Below are positions 8,049 through 16,612 of a DNA stretch of 64,000 nucleotides, in pieces. A model generated the notes under the pieces. The model was given only the letters and a program-made list of their open reading frames with translations, was not told where the DNA came from and did not search any database. The position numbers were made by a program, and so were the translations under genes. The number at the start of each line of letters is the position of its first letter. The stretch's first letter is position 1. Source of the stretch: Bacteriovoracaceae bacterium (lineage in GTDB: Bacteria; Bdellovibrionota; Bacteriovoracia; Bacteriovoracales; Bacteriovoracaceae); assembly GCA_947446575.1 (NCBI GenBank), contig CANFHC010000011.1, positions 47,486 through 111,485 of the forward strand, written 5' to 3'.

Positions 8049-9545
8049 ATGTCAGAATTTACAAAAAGCAAAACGACGAGCGTTTTCGTCACTCTCTTAA
8101 TTGGACTAATCGTTCTTTCATTTATGTTTACTGGATACCAATCTATGCAAGCGGGTTCTCCGAATGCAATTGGCAAGGTCGGAGACCTTCCAATTAAATC
8201 GGAAGAATACCAACAAGAATATAACCGCCAAATTGAGTTTTATAAACAAATGATGGGTGGAGAAATCAGCGCAAAACAACTCGAAGGAATGAAGCTTAAA
8301 GAAAGTACCCTAAGAAACCTTATTCAAAGAAAATTGATGATTCATTTCGCCACAGACCTTGGAGCTTATCCATCAGATGAAGAAATCAAAGCTGAAATTA
8401 AGTCGCTTCCATACTTCTTAACTAATGGTCAATTTGATATTAACCGTTACAAAGGACTACTCGCCGCTAACAGACTTACTCCGATTGAATTTGAAGCTGA
8501 TGTTGTTAATCAGATTAAAATGAAAAGTACTCAGGCCCTAGTGTCAAACTTTCCACTTTCTAAAGGATACATGGCCGATCTGCAAAAAATTCGCGATGAA
8601 AAGTTGAATGCAGAGATCGTTCAAATTTCAAAAAATAGTTTGAGAAATTTTGTTGAAGTCTCGCCAGCTGAACTTACTGCTTTTATGGCCGTTGAAACGA
8701 ATCAAAAACGCTTACAATCTATGTTTAATGAAAGAAAAGCGAGCTTAGACAAGCCTGAAGAAGTTAAGGCTCGTCACATACTACTAATGACTCAAGGAAA
8801 AGACGAAGCGAAAGTAAAAGCTGAAATTGAAAAAATTGAAAAACTTGTAACAGTTGCCAACTTTTCTAAAATGGCCGACAAGTACACTGAAGATCCATCT
8901 GGAAAAGGGAAAGGCGGAGATCTTGGTAGTTTTGGTAAAGGAAGAATGGTTCCAGAATTCGACACTGCTGCGTTTTCACAAAAACCAGGAACAATCTCAG
9001 CTCCAATAAAAACTCAATACGGATACCACCTCCTTTTAGTTGAAAGTAAGTCTGCTGGGCACGTTGCAACTTTCCCTGAATTTAAGGACAAATTTGCTAA
9101 AGAACTTATCCAAAAAGATAAAGTTGAAGAAATCAAAAAATTGACTGTCGATATTTCTAATGGTCTAAGAAAAGCACTTGAATCTAACAATGAAAAAGAA
9201 GTTAAAGCTCTTACTGAAAAATACAAACTTCAATACTCAAAAGGTTCTGTTAACCGTTTAGATGGTGTTTCAACAGGAACTACCCTAACAGCTGAAAACA
9301 TGAAAGAACTTTTCTCTGGTGATTTAACGAAGCCACAAATTCACTTATACGATGATGGCGGATCAATCGTTATGATTAAAACTACTCCAGGTGCAGTTGC
9401 TCCAGATGCAAATGAGCAAGCTAAAGTAGCTAGTGATAATGCTGGATTGAAAAATGCTCTATCTAGAAAAATGATGGAACAAGTTTTAAAGAAATTAGAA
9501 GAAGATACAAAAGTTAAAATTTACTCAAACATGATCCAAGAATAG
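8049..9545 (+). CDS. PpiD/SurA-like membrane-anchored peptidyl-prolyl isomerase
   Basis: 498 residues. One N-terminal membrane helix (about residues 12-30) anchors the protein with the rest in the periplasm. Residues 40-200 resemble the SurA_N chaperone domain (GDLPIKSEEYQQEYNRQ and later LIQRKLM). One parvulin domain at about 238-335 shows VKARHILLM, GGDLGSFGKGRMVPEF and YGYHLLLVESK. This architecture matches PpiD, which assists folding of exported proteins near the Sec translocon. The ATG has AAGGA eight bases upstream. It is followed after 9 bases by a ferredoxin gene, whose link to this chaperone is unclear. Confidence 0.88.
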   Translation: MSEFTKSKTTSVFVTLLIGLIVLSFMFTGYQSMQAGSPNAIGKVGDLPIKSEEYQQEYNRQIEFYKQMMGGEISAKQLEGMKLKESTLRNLIQRKLMIHFATDLGAYPSDEEIKAEIKSLPYFLTNGQFDINRYKGLLAANRLTPIEFEADVVNQIKMKSTQALVSNFPLSKGYMADLQKIRDEKLNAEIVQISKNSLRNFVEVSPAELTAFMAVETNQKRLQSMFNERKASLDKPEEVKARHILLMTQGKDEAKVKAEIEKIEKLVTVANFSKMADKYTEDPSGKGKGGDLGSFGKGRMVPEFDTAAFSQKPGTISAPIKTQYGYHLLLVESKSAGHVATFPEFKDKFAKELIQKDKVEEIKKLTVDISNGLRKALESNNEKEVKALTEKYKLQYSKGSVNRLDGVSTGTTLTAENMKELFSGDLTKPQIHLYDDGGSIVMIKTTPGAVAPDANEQAKVASDNAGLKNALSRKMMEQVLKKLEEDTKVKIYSNMIQE

Positions 9546-9554
9546 GAATTACCA

Positions 9555-9791
9555 GTGGCCGATAAAAAATCTAAATGGACCGAAAACACAGCCGGACAAT
9601 TTTACGTTGACGATCAATGTATTGCTTGTGATGCCTGTGTGATTGAAGCGCCTGGCTTTTTTGTCATGAACGATACTGATGGCCATGCTTTCGTAAAACT
9701 ACAACCAAAGACCGCAAAAGAAATTGAAGAATGCCTCAGCGCTCTCGCAGCTTGCCCAGTGGAAGCTATCGGGAGCGATGGGGATTCTTGA
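9555..9791 (+). CDS. single-cluster 4Fe-4S ferredoxin
   Basis: 78 residues, starting at GTG with AGGAATT upstream. Cys22, Cys25 and Cys28 (CIACDAC) plus Cys67 in AACPVEAI form a CxxCxxC...CP site for one [4Fe-4S] cluster, like the Bacillus-type Fer ferredoxins. An extra Cys60 lies nearby. It is a small soluble electron carrier; the redox partner is unknown. It is probably co-transcribed with the upstream PPIase gene (9-base gap) and converges on the next gene with 3 bases between stops. Confidence 0.88.
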   Translation: MADKKSKWTENTAGQFYVDDQCIACDACVIEAPGFFVMNDTDGHAFVKLQPKTAKEIEECLSALAACPVEAIGSDGDS

Positions 9792-9794
9792 TTT

Positions 9795-11264
9795 TTATCT
9801 TTCTCGGAAAACTTTTCTTAAGTCTTTAGGATTTGATTCGCGGAATTTCTCTAGAGCATCTCTTAGCATTTCTGTCGACATCCACTTACCATTTTGAGCA
9901 AAATACTCTTCATCCGCTTTTTTAATTTCGGGAAGTAAAATTCCACCAATTGTTTTTAAGCTCGCCATTGTTGCAATCGTAATTGAAGGAACATCTTTCG
10001 TGAAATCTTTTGGAAGTCCCGAAATCTTTGCCATCATTCCCCAGAGGCCAGGAATATAACGAGTCGACCAAATCGCCTTTGCTGCAACGGATGTTAAATT
10101 TTCATGAATTTTATAATCGCGTTCATCGATCCATCTAAACATTTCACCTAAAACTGCATCTTTTCTCCAGGAGTCTCTCATTAAACGATAATCTGTCCAA
10201 TCGAGAACAATTTCAAAACGTGAATCAGTTTCCATATCTGTTGGAACCATCATCGCACCTTTTTTAATTCCGACACGCCTTAAAAAACTTTCATCGTTCA
10301 TTGTAACTTCTGACATAACTTCAGGCAAAACAACTTTTCCTTCTGAAACTTGTTTAAAAGAATCATAGGCTACTTCTTCACAAGAGAGTTTTGAATTGTC
10401 AGAGAAATCTAAATTATAATCGTATGGAATAAATTTTTTATTCTTTTTTAAGCTCATTACTTTGTTATACATGTAATCAGCAGCTCGACTTGCAAGCTCT
10501 CTGTCTTTCGAGCGCAAAACGAGAATGCGGGCGTTTTCGTTTTTAAGAGCTTCATCGATATTGTAAATCCCAACACCTTTTCCAACGTAAGACTCAATCG
10601 TTGTGACTTCTTTAGTTTCTTTATCGACGTGAACAAAAACGATATGGCTAAATAGTGATCTTGGATGAGCGATTTCAGAAATCGTACTCGATACAAAACT
10701 CACTCCCTTGGTGATCATGATATCGCCATTTTTAAATTCAAACTTTTCGCTAGGATCAATTCCTGCACCTACATGAAACGGGTGGTAAGCGGCAGCTTCA
10801 TAAACTGGAGCTGGTTGCTCTGGAAACTTTATTGATTCAGAAGAAATTTGTTGATCAGGATAAAAATGGACTCCTACATAATCTTCACTAGCTCGCATTA
10901 AAAGATTTAATTCTTTTAATTTTAATTTACAACTCATTGGCAAAATTTCTAGCAATGAATGGAGGGCCATACGCGCTTCAAAACTTTGATCCAGAATTTT
11001 TTGTCCATCCGCTTTTAGGACAGATAAGTCTAAATTTTGTGGAGACAATAGTTGATAGTCGCTTATGAGTGTGCTTAGTTCTCTTTCACATGTTTCACCA
11101 TTAATTGCTCTAGTAGATACAGCGTCGACTATAGATTTAGATTCTAACAAAAGATCTAAACCACCTTGTTCTGCACTTGAGACTCCACGATGAGGTCTTC
11201 CTGGTGTCGAACAAGACAATGTCAAAACCAACAAACAAACAATTGATAAAAGAGTAGGTTTCAT
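9795..11264 (-). CDS. lipoprotein with YiiX/YebB-like permuted NlpC/P60 domain
   Basis: About 489 residues from the ATG at 11264, which has AGGAAAG upstream and gives a clean lipoprotein signal ending LTLSC (lipid Cys at residue 18). A longer frame from 11306 would translate through the flgE terminator hairpin and is rejected. Residues about 180-300 fit the YiiX papain-like fold: NGDIMITKG, FSHIVFV (His207), TIESYVGKGVGI (Glu224) and LSCEEVAYDSF (Cys295), so the Cys-His-Glu set appears intact. Such enzymes are proposed amidases or lipid acyl hydrolases. The C-terminal 170 residues are unassigned. It follows the flagellar operon but is separated from it by a terminator. Confidence 0.7.
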   Translation of the reverse strand: MKPTLLSIVCLLVLTLSCSTPGRPHRGVSSAEQGGLDLLLESKSIVDAVSTRAINGETCERELSTLISDYQLLSPQNLDLSVLKADGQKILDQSFEARMALHSLLEILPMSCKLKLKELNLLMRASEDYVGVHFYPDQQISSESIKFPEQPAPVYEAAAYHPFHVGAGIDPSEKFEFKNGDIMITKGVSFVSSTISEIAHPRSLFSHIVFVHVDKETKEVTTIESYVGKGVGIYNIDEALKNENARILVLRSKDRELASRAADYMYNKVMSLKKNKKFIPYDYNLDFSDNSKLSCEEVAYDSFKQVSEGKVVLPEVMSEVTMNDESFLRRVGIKKGAMMVPTDMETDSRFEIVLDWTDYRLMRDSWRKDAVLGEMFRWIDERDYKIHENLTSVAAKAIWSTRYIPGLWGMMAKISGLPKDFTKDVPSITIATMASLKTIGGILLPEIKKADEEYFAQNGKWMSTEMLRDALEKFRESNPKDLRKVFRER

Positions 11265-11276
11265 TTTCTTTCCTGC

Positions 11277-11303
11277 AAAAAAAGGAAAGGGCCCGAAGGC
11301 CCT
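11277..11303 (-). terminator. intrinsic terminator of the flagellar operon after flgE
   Basis: On the minus strand an AGGGCC-TTCG-GGCCCT hairpin is followed by TTTCC and a run of seven T. It starts 17 bases after the flgE stop codon. The U-tract is interrupted by CC, but the stem is perfect and has a stable UUCG tetraloop. Confidence 0.8.
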
Positions 11304-11319
11304 CATCCATTTAAAAAAA

Positions 11320-12600
11320 TTATCTCTTAATTTGTAATACTTCTTGTAACATCTGATCCGCTGTTGTCAGCGTCTTCGCGTTAGCTTGGAAGTTTCTTTG
11401 TGCCGTCATCAAGTTTACAAACTCGTTGGCGATATCAACGTTAGAAAGTTCGATAGATTTTGAAAGAACTTCTCCACGTCCTGCCTCACCAGGTTTACCG
11501 AATGTTGCCTGTCCTGAAGATTTAGATTCTTTAAAAAGGTTTTTCCCAATTTTAAATAATCCTTCGTTGTTTTCAAATTTTGCAATCGAGATTTGCGCGA
11601 TATCTTTTGATTCACCATTGTTGTAAACCGCAGTTAAAATCCCTTTATCGTTAAATGAAAGTGAAGTTAATGTAGCAGCAGTTGTCCCGTCTTGAGTTCC
11701 ACGAGAAATTGCTGAATCAGATCCGTATTGAGTACTAGCATCCAGACCAGTTCCGCCATCTTTAATTGTTTGTCCCCAGGCAAGAGAGATTTTTTGATCT
11801 TTCGCTGCACCTTTATTGAAGTTAAATGAGTTTTTCCCTTCAGTTTTTTCTTCTAATTGTCCTTTGTCATTGAACTTTAATTTACCATTTGCCATTTCGT
11901 ACATTGTATCTGCTTTTCCGCCTTCAACATCTTTTCCATCTGCACCAACATGGTATTCCCACTGGTTGTTATCAGTTTTGTTATAATAAACTGTAACGTT
12001 TCGTGCTGTACCAACATTGTCATAAACAGTTAGTGAGTTGGAGAAATTTGAAGTAGCTTCAGGTTTCTCAATATTAAATTCCATTTTATTTACACGTGAA
12101 TCTAAGTTCATCATTAGATTCATTTCTTTTGTAGCTTTGGCAGGAATTGTTGTTCTTCCTAATTTAATTGGATCAAGTTTATTGATAACTGAACCTTTTT
12201 CATCATAGCCAAATCCCATGACTTTGTATCCGTCCATAGTTGTTAATTGTCCGTCCTTATCAAAGTGGAAAGATCCATCACGAGTAAATGTTCTTCCTGC
12301 TGGAGAATCGATTGTGAACATACCATCACCTGAAAGGGCAAGGTCTGTTACTGATTCTGTTCTTGAGATATCCCCTTGGGTCATCAATGGTTTAATGTGA
12401 CCAAGCTTCGTACCAGCACCAAACTGATCTCCACCTTCAATACCTTTAAGTGATACTGCTAGTACATCTTGAAATTCTGCTCTTGAAGATTTGAATCCGT
12501 TGGTTCCGGCGTTAGAGATGTTATCACCTATAACTCCCATACCCTGACCGCTTGCATTTAGACCTGAAACACCAATTGTGAATGAACGAAGAATACCCAT
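11320..12600 (-). CDS. flgE: flagellar hook protein FlgE
   Basis: 426 residues. The N-terminal rod/hook signature is MGILRSFTIGVSGLNASGQG and IGDNISNAGTNGFKSSRAEF in order, and the C-terminal signature is ELSNVDIANEFVNLMTAQRNFQANAKTLTTADQMLQEVLQI. The middle is the variable surface domain. FlgE builds the universal joint outside the outer membrane and is exported by the flagellar type III system. The start has AGGAGGG six bases upstream. It is the last gene of the operon. Confidence 0.95.
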   Translation of the reverse strand: MGILRSFTIGVSGLNASGQGMGVIGDNISNAGTNGFKSSRAEFQDVLAVSLKGIEGGDQFGAGTKLGHIKPLMTQGDISRTESVTDLALSGDGMFTIDSPAGRTFTRDGSFHFDKDGQLTTMDGYKVMGFGYDEKGSVINKLDPIKLGRTTIPAKATKEMNLMMNLDSRVNKMEFNIEKPEATSNFSNSLTVYDNVGTARNVTVYYNKTDNNQWEYHVGADGKDVEGGKADTMYEMANGKLKFNDKGQLEEKTEGKNSFNFNKGAAKDQKISLAWGQTIKDGGTGLDASTQYGSDSAISRGTQDGTTAATLTSLSFNDKGILTAVYNNGESKDIAQISIAKFENNEGLFKIGKNLFKESKSSGQATFGKPGEAGRGEVLSKSIELSNVDIANEFVNLMTAQRNFQANAKTLTTADQMLQEVLQIKR

Positions 12601-12713
12601 TTTGTCCCTCCTAGACCTAATGACTCAAAAGATGTTTAAAGCACTACAGGCTTTGAACTCAGGTTTCCGGAAAGGACCAACCATTTTCTTTATGAGCTTT
12701 TTTTTTGTTAAAT

Positions 12714-13142
12714 TTAATTCATTAATATTGTCGAATCTATTTTTGTAAAAACATTTTCTCCTATGCTGTCTTTATCAATCGCAGTCACGATTGTATTTTT
12801 TGGTACATCTACGATATAAGCAGCTTTACCAGTTATTACCAGTGAGTCTTGCCCACCTTTTAATTTTAATTTATCCATGGCCGATAAAATCTTTGCATAC
12901 TCTTCTTTATCAATTGATAAATTGCGCTCTTGCAGTCTTCTCATTGCATGAGTTGAAAGGTGAAGGCCTTTTGGAGCTTGTGAGGTTTCAGCTGATTGTT
13001 CGGAGTCTAATTTGGTATCAAGAATATTTTTAAACTCAGAGGTTTCCCCCTGATTTAATTTATTTGTCGAATCAACATTCTTTTTCGATGGAATCGAAGA
13101 GACATTTGGAATAAGAATGTTATTAATTTTTGGATTCGCCAT
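12714..13142 (-). CDS. TIGR02530-type flagellar operon protein
   Basis: 142 residues. The first about 70 residues are polar and probably disordered. Residues 73-140 hold LSTHAMRRLQERNLSID, SAMDKLKLKGGQDSLVITGKAAYIV and KNTIVTAID, the pattern I know from the TIGR02530 family ('flagellar operon protein'), found between flgD and flgE in several phyla. Position here is exactly that. Molecular function is not established; a role in hook assembly is inferred. The 114-base gap to flgE contains a 10-base palindrome TTTCCGGAAA at 12664-12673 but no clear promoter. Confidence 0.8.
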   Translation of the reverse strand: MANPKINNILIPNVSSIPSKKNVDSTNKLNQGETSEFKNILDTKLDSEQSAETSQAPKGLHLSTHAMRRLQERNLSIDKEEYAKILSAMDKLKLKGGQDSLVITGKAAYIVDVPKNTIVTAIDKDSIGENVFTKIDSTILMN

Positions 13143-13170
13143 TATTTTTTCTATACACCCTAAAAGCTAA

Positions 13171-14049
13171 TCAATTATTACTTTGGTTCTCTATTTGATT
13201 ATATGCTGACGTTGCTTGCTTCTGCAATGCAGGAATTTTTTTACTATCAGCATTTTTTGCCGTAGCTTCTCTATCTGGAAGTGCAAAACTTTCTACGTCT
13301 TTTAAGAATACTTTCTTTCCACCGTTAACATCGAGAATCGTTTCACCATTTTCGAAACGAACTCCTGTAACAGTTCCTTCAGCGCGAGTTGTTCCGAAGA
13401 ATTTTTGATTATTATCGTCGTAAGCAACAACATCAAAATGGTAAGTTTCTTTCGGCGCGATTTGCCCGTCAACTCCAATTCCATCCCACTCAACAGTTTG
13501 TTGACCTTTTCCAAGATCTGTTCTGTCGATTTTTCCAATCATTTGGTTTTTGTTATCATAGATGTGCACAATGACGTTCTTAGCTGCTTTATCCATATAA
13601 AATGGAAGCTCAACGTTATGTCCGTCACCAGAGTAATCAATCGTCGTACCACTAGTCACAACTTTTTTTCCAAGGAAGCTTGCCCCTTGAAATCTTTTTT
13701 CATTGTTATTGTTAGCAGTCATACCATCGAATTTTTTATTCATCGCTGTCAATTGTTCTAATTGAGAAAATTGAGCGAGGTTAGATGAGAAATCTTTTTG
13801 ATCCATAGGTTTCATTGGATCTTGGTTTTTCAATTGGTGAGCAAGAAGCTTCATGAATCCATCAGGGCCTAGGCTTTCATGCGTTTTTTTATCAACGAAA
13901 CGCATTTCTGGTTTTACACCTGAAATTTTGTTAAGTTCGTCACCTATTTTGGGATCTATAGGTTGTCCATCGACAATTTCTGATTTCTTCATAGCGATAT
14001 CGCCATAAGAATTTTTATTAACAAAGGATGGTTTTCCAATCATTGGCAT
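13171..14049 (-). CDS. flgD: flagellar hook-capping protein FlgD
   Basis: 292 residues. The conserved N-terminal cap motif is FMKLLAHQLKNQDPMKPMD followed by FSSNLAQFSQLEQLTAMN (about residues 66-105). A FlgD Ig-like/tudor region follows, with KNVIVHIYDNKNQ and TVEWDGIGVDGQ. FlgD caps the growing hook and is needed to polymerise FlgE. The start has GGAG eight bases before ATG. It lies 3 bases after fliK, so the two are translated together. A Gln/Asn-rich tail of about 25 residues ends the protein. Confidence 0.93.
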   Translation of the reverse strand: MPMIGKPSFVNKNSYGDIAMKKSEIVDGQPIDPKIGDELNKISGVKPEMRFVDKKTHESLGPDGFMKLLAHQLKNQDPMKPMDQKDFSSNLAQFSQLEQLTAMNKKFDGMTANNNNEKRFQGASFLGKKVVTSGTTIDYSGDGHNVELPFYMDKAAKNVIVHIYDNKNQMIGKIDRTDLGKGQQTVEWDGIGVDGQIAPKETYHFDVVAYDDNNQKFFGTTRAEGTVTGVRFENGETILDVNGGKKVFLKDVESFALPDREATAKNADSKKIPALQKQATSAYNQIENQSNN

Positions 14050-14052
14050 GGA

Positions 14053-15528
14053 TTAAGCTCCGAATCGCTCTTGGTATTCTTCCCACAACTCTTTTCTTCT
14101 TTCTGATCCTTCACTTCCACTTCCAGTAAAATTGCTAGATTCGAAATTCATCGATTGTTTTGAACTTCCATCAGCTGATTGTTGAAACGAACTTGATTGA
14201 CGTGAGTCACTTTGTCCAAACATACTTGATTCACTCATGCTGCTTACAATTCTCAAGTCAGAAAGATTAATTCCAGCTTGATTTAAATTTTTCATTAAGC
14301 TCACTTCGTTTTTCACAAAGAAGTCATGTCCTTCTTTGCTAGATGATGTAATTTGCATATCAATTAAATTTTGGCCTCTATTCATTGAGTCTGGCATTTT
14401 ACTTACTTGGATTTTAAATTCTCCAAGCGACTCATGCTTAACTGTTAAATCAAGAGACTGTTTATTGGCAACTTGGTTTTGCTCTACATAATCTGAAATT
14501 CTTTTGATGATTTCAGTAGTATTAGAAGTTTGAATATTTGAGAGGTCTAAAACTTTTTGATTCGCGTTTGTTTGAGTTTGTGACTCTTGTCCGTGACTAT
14601 TTTTGGTGTTTTGAATTCCCGGAACAACTTCTTGTTTAATGCTAGCTAATTCAGCACCAACTTTAGTTTCTTTATTTTGCAAAATTTCATCGATTCCAGA
14701 AAGTGATGACTTTACTTTTTTGACGTCTTTATCTGCGAGGTCTTTGGTGTTTTTAATTAATGGATCACTAAGTAGATTTAAACCTTGGCCATATGTTTTA
14801 GCATTTGGGTTCATCATTTTAGCAATAGGATTTTGCTCAGCCTCACCTTTTATCAAAGTAAGGGTAGCAGATTTTTTTTCTGCTGATTGCATATTCTTAA
14901 TATAGTCATCAGCAGTCATAACTTTCACTTGACCTTGAACTACTTCAGCTTTTTTATCTGTTGCAGGCGTTTCAACGCCAACATCTTTTCCTTTAGCTCC
15001 TTTCATTAAGAAGTCTAGAGGTGATTCAGAGTTTAATTCAGCCTTATGGCTCTCACCTTTACGAACAGGTTGAGCATTTGGAATTTTTCCACTTTTTACT
15101 TCAGAATTCTCTTCAGTGACTTGTGAATCAGTTGTGCCTTTAAGTGTATTGAGTAATTGATCAAGGTTGCTTGAAGTCTTTGCAATTTTTTGATCAGTAA
15201 GTTTTGATGTATCAACAGATAAAGATTTTTTTGGCTCAGCGTTAGCAACGACAACGGTTTTACCATCGACTAATACTTCTGCTGCTTCTTTACCATTTTT
15301 TTCTGTTAATAAATTTTTAAGTGTTTCGCCTGTTTGTGATTTTACCGCTGAAGATTTTTTTCCTTCTGCTGCGGCCATACCAGAAAAAAGTGAAGAGAAT
15401 TCAGACAGGCCATCAACATTTTCTTCGCCAGCTTCAACGCTTGCACCTTTTTTCCCTTCAACAATACCTTGAGTCTTAGGTGACCCTTGTACTTGTTTTG
15501 AGTGTTGTTGTATTGGCAATCCTTTCAT
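14053..15528 (-). CDS. fliK: flagellar hook-length control protein FliK
   Basis: 491 residues. Most of the protein (about 1-330) is low-complexity, rich in Lys, Ser, Thr, Gln, as expected for the FliK ruler. The C-terminal Flg_hook domain (about 350-450) is visible as SLDLTVKHESLGEFKIQVSK and later VKNEVSLMKNLNQAGINLSDLRI. FliK measures hook length and switches export from hook to filament substrates. The tail is Ser/Gln-rich. Start has AAGGAAGAT before ATG. A weak terminator-like hairpin lies between it and the MotE-like gene. Confidence 0.88.
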   Translation of the reverse strand: MKGLPIQQHSKQVQGSPKTQGIVEGKKGASVEAGEENVDGLSEFSSLFSGMAAAEGKKSSAVKSQTGETLKNLLTEKNGKEAAEVLVDGKTVVVANAEPKKSLSVDTSKLTDQKIAKTSSNLDQLLNTLKGTTDSQVTEENSEVKSGKIPNAQPVRKGESHKAELNSESPLDFLMKGAKGKDVGVETPATDKKAEVVQGQVKVMTADDYIKNMQSAEKKSATLTLIKGEAEQNPIAKMMNPNAKTYGQGLNLLSDPLIKNTKDLADKDVKKVKSSLSGIDEILQNKETKVGAELASIKQEVVPGIQNTKNSHGQESQTQTNANQKVLDLSNIQTSNTTEIIKRISDYVEQNQVANKQSLDLTVKHESLGEFKIQVSKMPDSMNRGQNLIDMQITSSSKEGHDFFVKNEVSLMKNLNQAGINLSDLRIVSSMSESSMFGQSDSRQSSSFQQSADGSSKQSMNFESSNFTGSGSEGSERRKELWEEYQERFGA

Positions 15529-15537
15529 ATCTTCCTT

Positions 15538-15562
15538 AAAAAACTTGCAACGCTTTGCGTGC
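15538..15562 (-). terminator. weak attenuator-like hairpin before fliK
   Basis: On the minus strand GCACGC-AAA-GCGTTGC (one bulged base) is followed after AAG by six T. It sits 17 bases after the stop of the MotE-like gene and just before the fliK ribosome site, so it could partly terminate transcription inside the operon. The stem is short. Confidence 0.4.
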
Positions 15563-15578
15563 TACTTTTGAGTCTATC

Positions 15579-16148
15579 CTATTTTTTCATCTGAAGAAAC
15601 TGCTTCTGAAGTCGGGCAGAAACTTCCTTATCCATTAAGTTAAAAATCTTAGAAGCCTTCTGCGCTTCCAACTGTCCCAGTATCCGAACAGAAAGGTCGG
15701 GATCTTGAACCGCTAAAACATCAGCGGCGTTTTGTGGTTTCATTCCCGAGATAACTTCCACCATTTGAGTAATGCGTTTTTCAACCTTATCGTTTTGTGA
15801 ATCAACACAACCTAAGAATCTTTTTTGTTCGTCTTGGAATTCCACTACTTTTTTTTGAAATTCACCGGAATTGATTTTTAACTGCTCTTGTTCTTTTTGC
15901 AGTTTAAATTCTTTTGCTTTTAGTGCATCTTCTTTTTCTAAAAGTTCTTTAGAAAAATCTACCAGGTGTCCACTGCCTGCTTTCTTCATTATTTTTTCAG
16001 CTTCAACCATGACCGCTTTTTTAAATTCTTCTTCGGTATACAATCGCTTCTCGGGCCCTGATGGAGCAGCAGTCTTGGCTGGAGGATTGGCTGCACTTGC
16101 AAATGTTGCCTCCATAATAATCATAAAAATTAAAATCCTTTTTTTCAT
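15579..16148 (-). CDS. MotE-like periplasmic flagellar protein
   Basis: 189 residues with a signal peptide ending near ATFASA. Residues 65-120 form a coiled coil rich in Glu, Lys and Gln. The C-terminal part, ISGMKPQNAADVLAVQDPDLSVRILGQLEAQKASKIFNLMD in sequence, resembles the MgtE N-domain repeat found in MotE, a chaperone for the stator protein MotC, and in FliG's middle domain. It sits directly after fliJ, as such genes often do. No motA/motB/motC gene is in this window. The MotE assignment is by architecture, so moderate. Confidence 0.7.
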   Translation of the reverse strand: MKKRILIFMIIMEATFASAANPPAKTAAPSGPEKRLYTEEEFKKAVMVEAEKIMKKAGSGHLVDFSKELLEKEDALKAKEFKLQKEQEQLKINSGEFQKKVVEFQDEQKRFLGCVDSQNDKVEKRITQMVEVISGMKPQNAADVLAVQDPDLSVRILGQLEAQKASKIFNLMDKEVSARLQKQFLQMKK

Positions 16149-16151
16149 AGC

Positions 16152-16598
16152 CTATTCCCCCGATCCATTTCTTCTTATCATCAGGAGTTCGTCGATCGCT
16201 TCCTGCTCTTTTTTATTATACTCTTTTGTCCACTCACCTTTTTTCTTATCTTTAAAATTTTCCATGACTTTAACTTCACCACGAGCTGCCGCAAGTTCAG
16301 TGATCTTTACATCATATTTTTTCTTTAGAGACCAAAGCAGGTTTTCTTTGTTTTTAATATCTTCTTTTTTTCCCTGGATAAAATAAGGGAAAAACTGAAT
16401 CATTCTTCCAGCAGAAGGATCTTTCATAAAGACCTCTTGCGCTTCATAAGTTTCATCAATAGCAATGTTAGCCAGTGCGATTTTTTCTTCAACCGAACTA
16501 ATCTCTTTTAAGATTTCTCCTAATTCAATTTTTACTTTTTTTTCTTTAAACTCTCGCACTTTTAAAAGGGCATCGAGTTTGAATTTAAATTTTTGCAT
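16152..16598 (-). CDS. fliJ: flagellar export chaperone FliJ
   Basis: 148 residues, almost entirely coiled coil. The N-terminus FKFKLDALLKVREFKEKKVKIELGEI is the typical FliJ opening. FliJ is the central stalk of the export ATPase, binding the FliI ring and the export gate. Identification rests on this N-terminus, on length and on its place 14 bases after fliI. The ribosome site is weak, so translation is probably coupled to fliI. Confidence 0.9.
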   Translation of the reverse strand: MQKFKFKLDALLKVREFKEKKVKIELGEILKEISSVEEKIALANIAIDETYEAQEVFMKDPSAGRMIQFFPYFIQGKKEDIKNKENLLWSLKKKYDVKITELAAARGEVKVMENFKDKKKGEWTKEYNKKEQEAIDELLMIRRNGSGE

Positions 16599-16612
16599 TC
16601 GTCATTATTCTC

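Noticed and set aside
9558..9565. GCCGATAA, a perfect FliA minus-10 element
   Set aside because: It is inside the ferredoxin coding start and no TAAA lies 15 bases upstream. The same holds for a similar match near 12884 and one near 31985.
12664..12673. TTTCCGGAAA palindrome before flgE
   Set aside because: Ten bases of symmetry alone in an operon gap; no second copy or promoter nearby, so not called as an operator.
13405..13761. Plus-strand open frame of 118 codons
   Set aside because: Antisense to flgD; hydrophobic by reversal of Glu/Lys/Asp codons.
15871..16386. Plus-strand open frame of 171 codons
   Set aside because: It lies antisense to the end of fliJ and the start of the MotE-like gene, has a Ser/Phe-rich composition typical of reversed coding sequence, and has no ribosome site.
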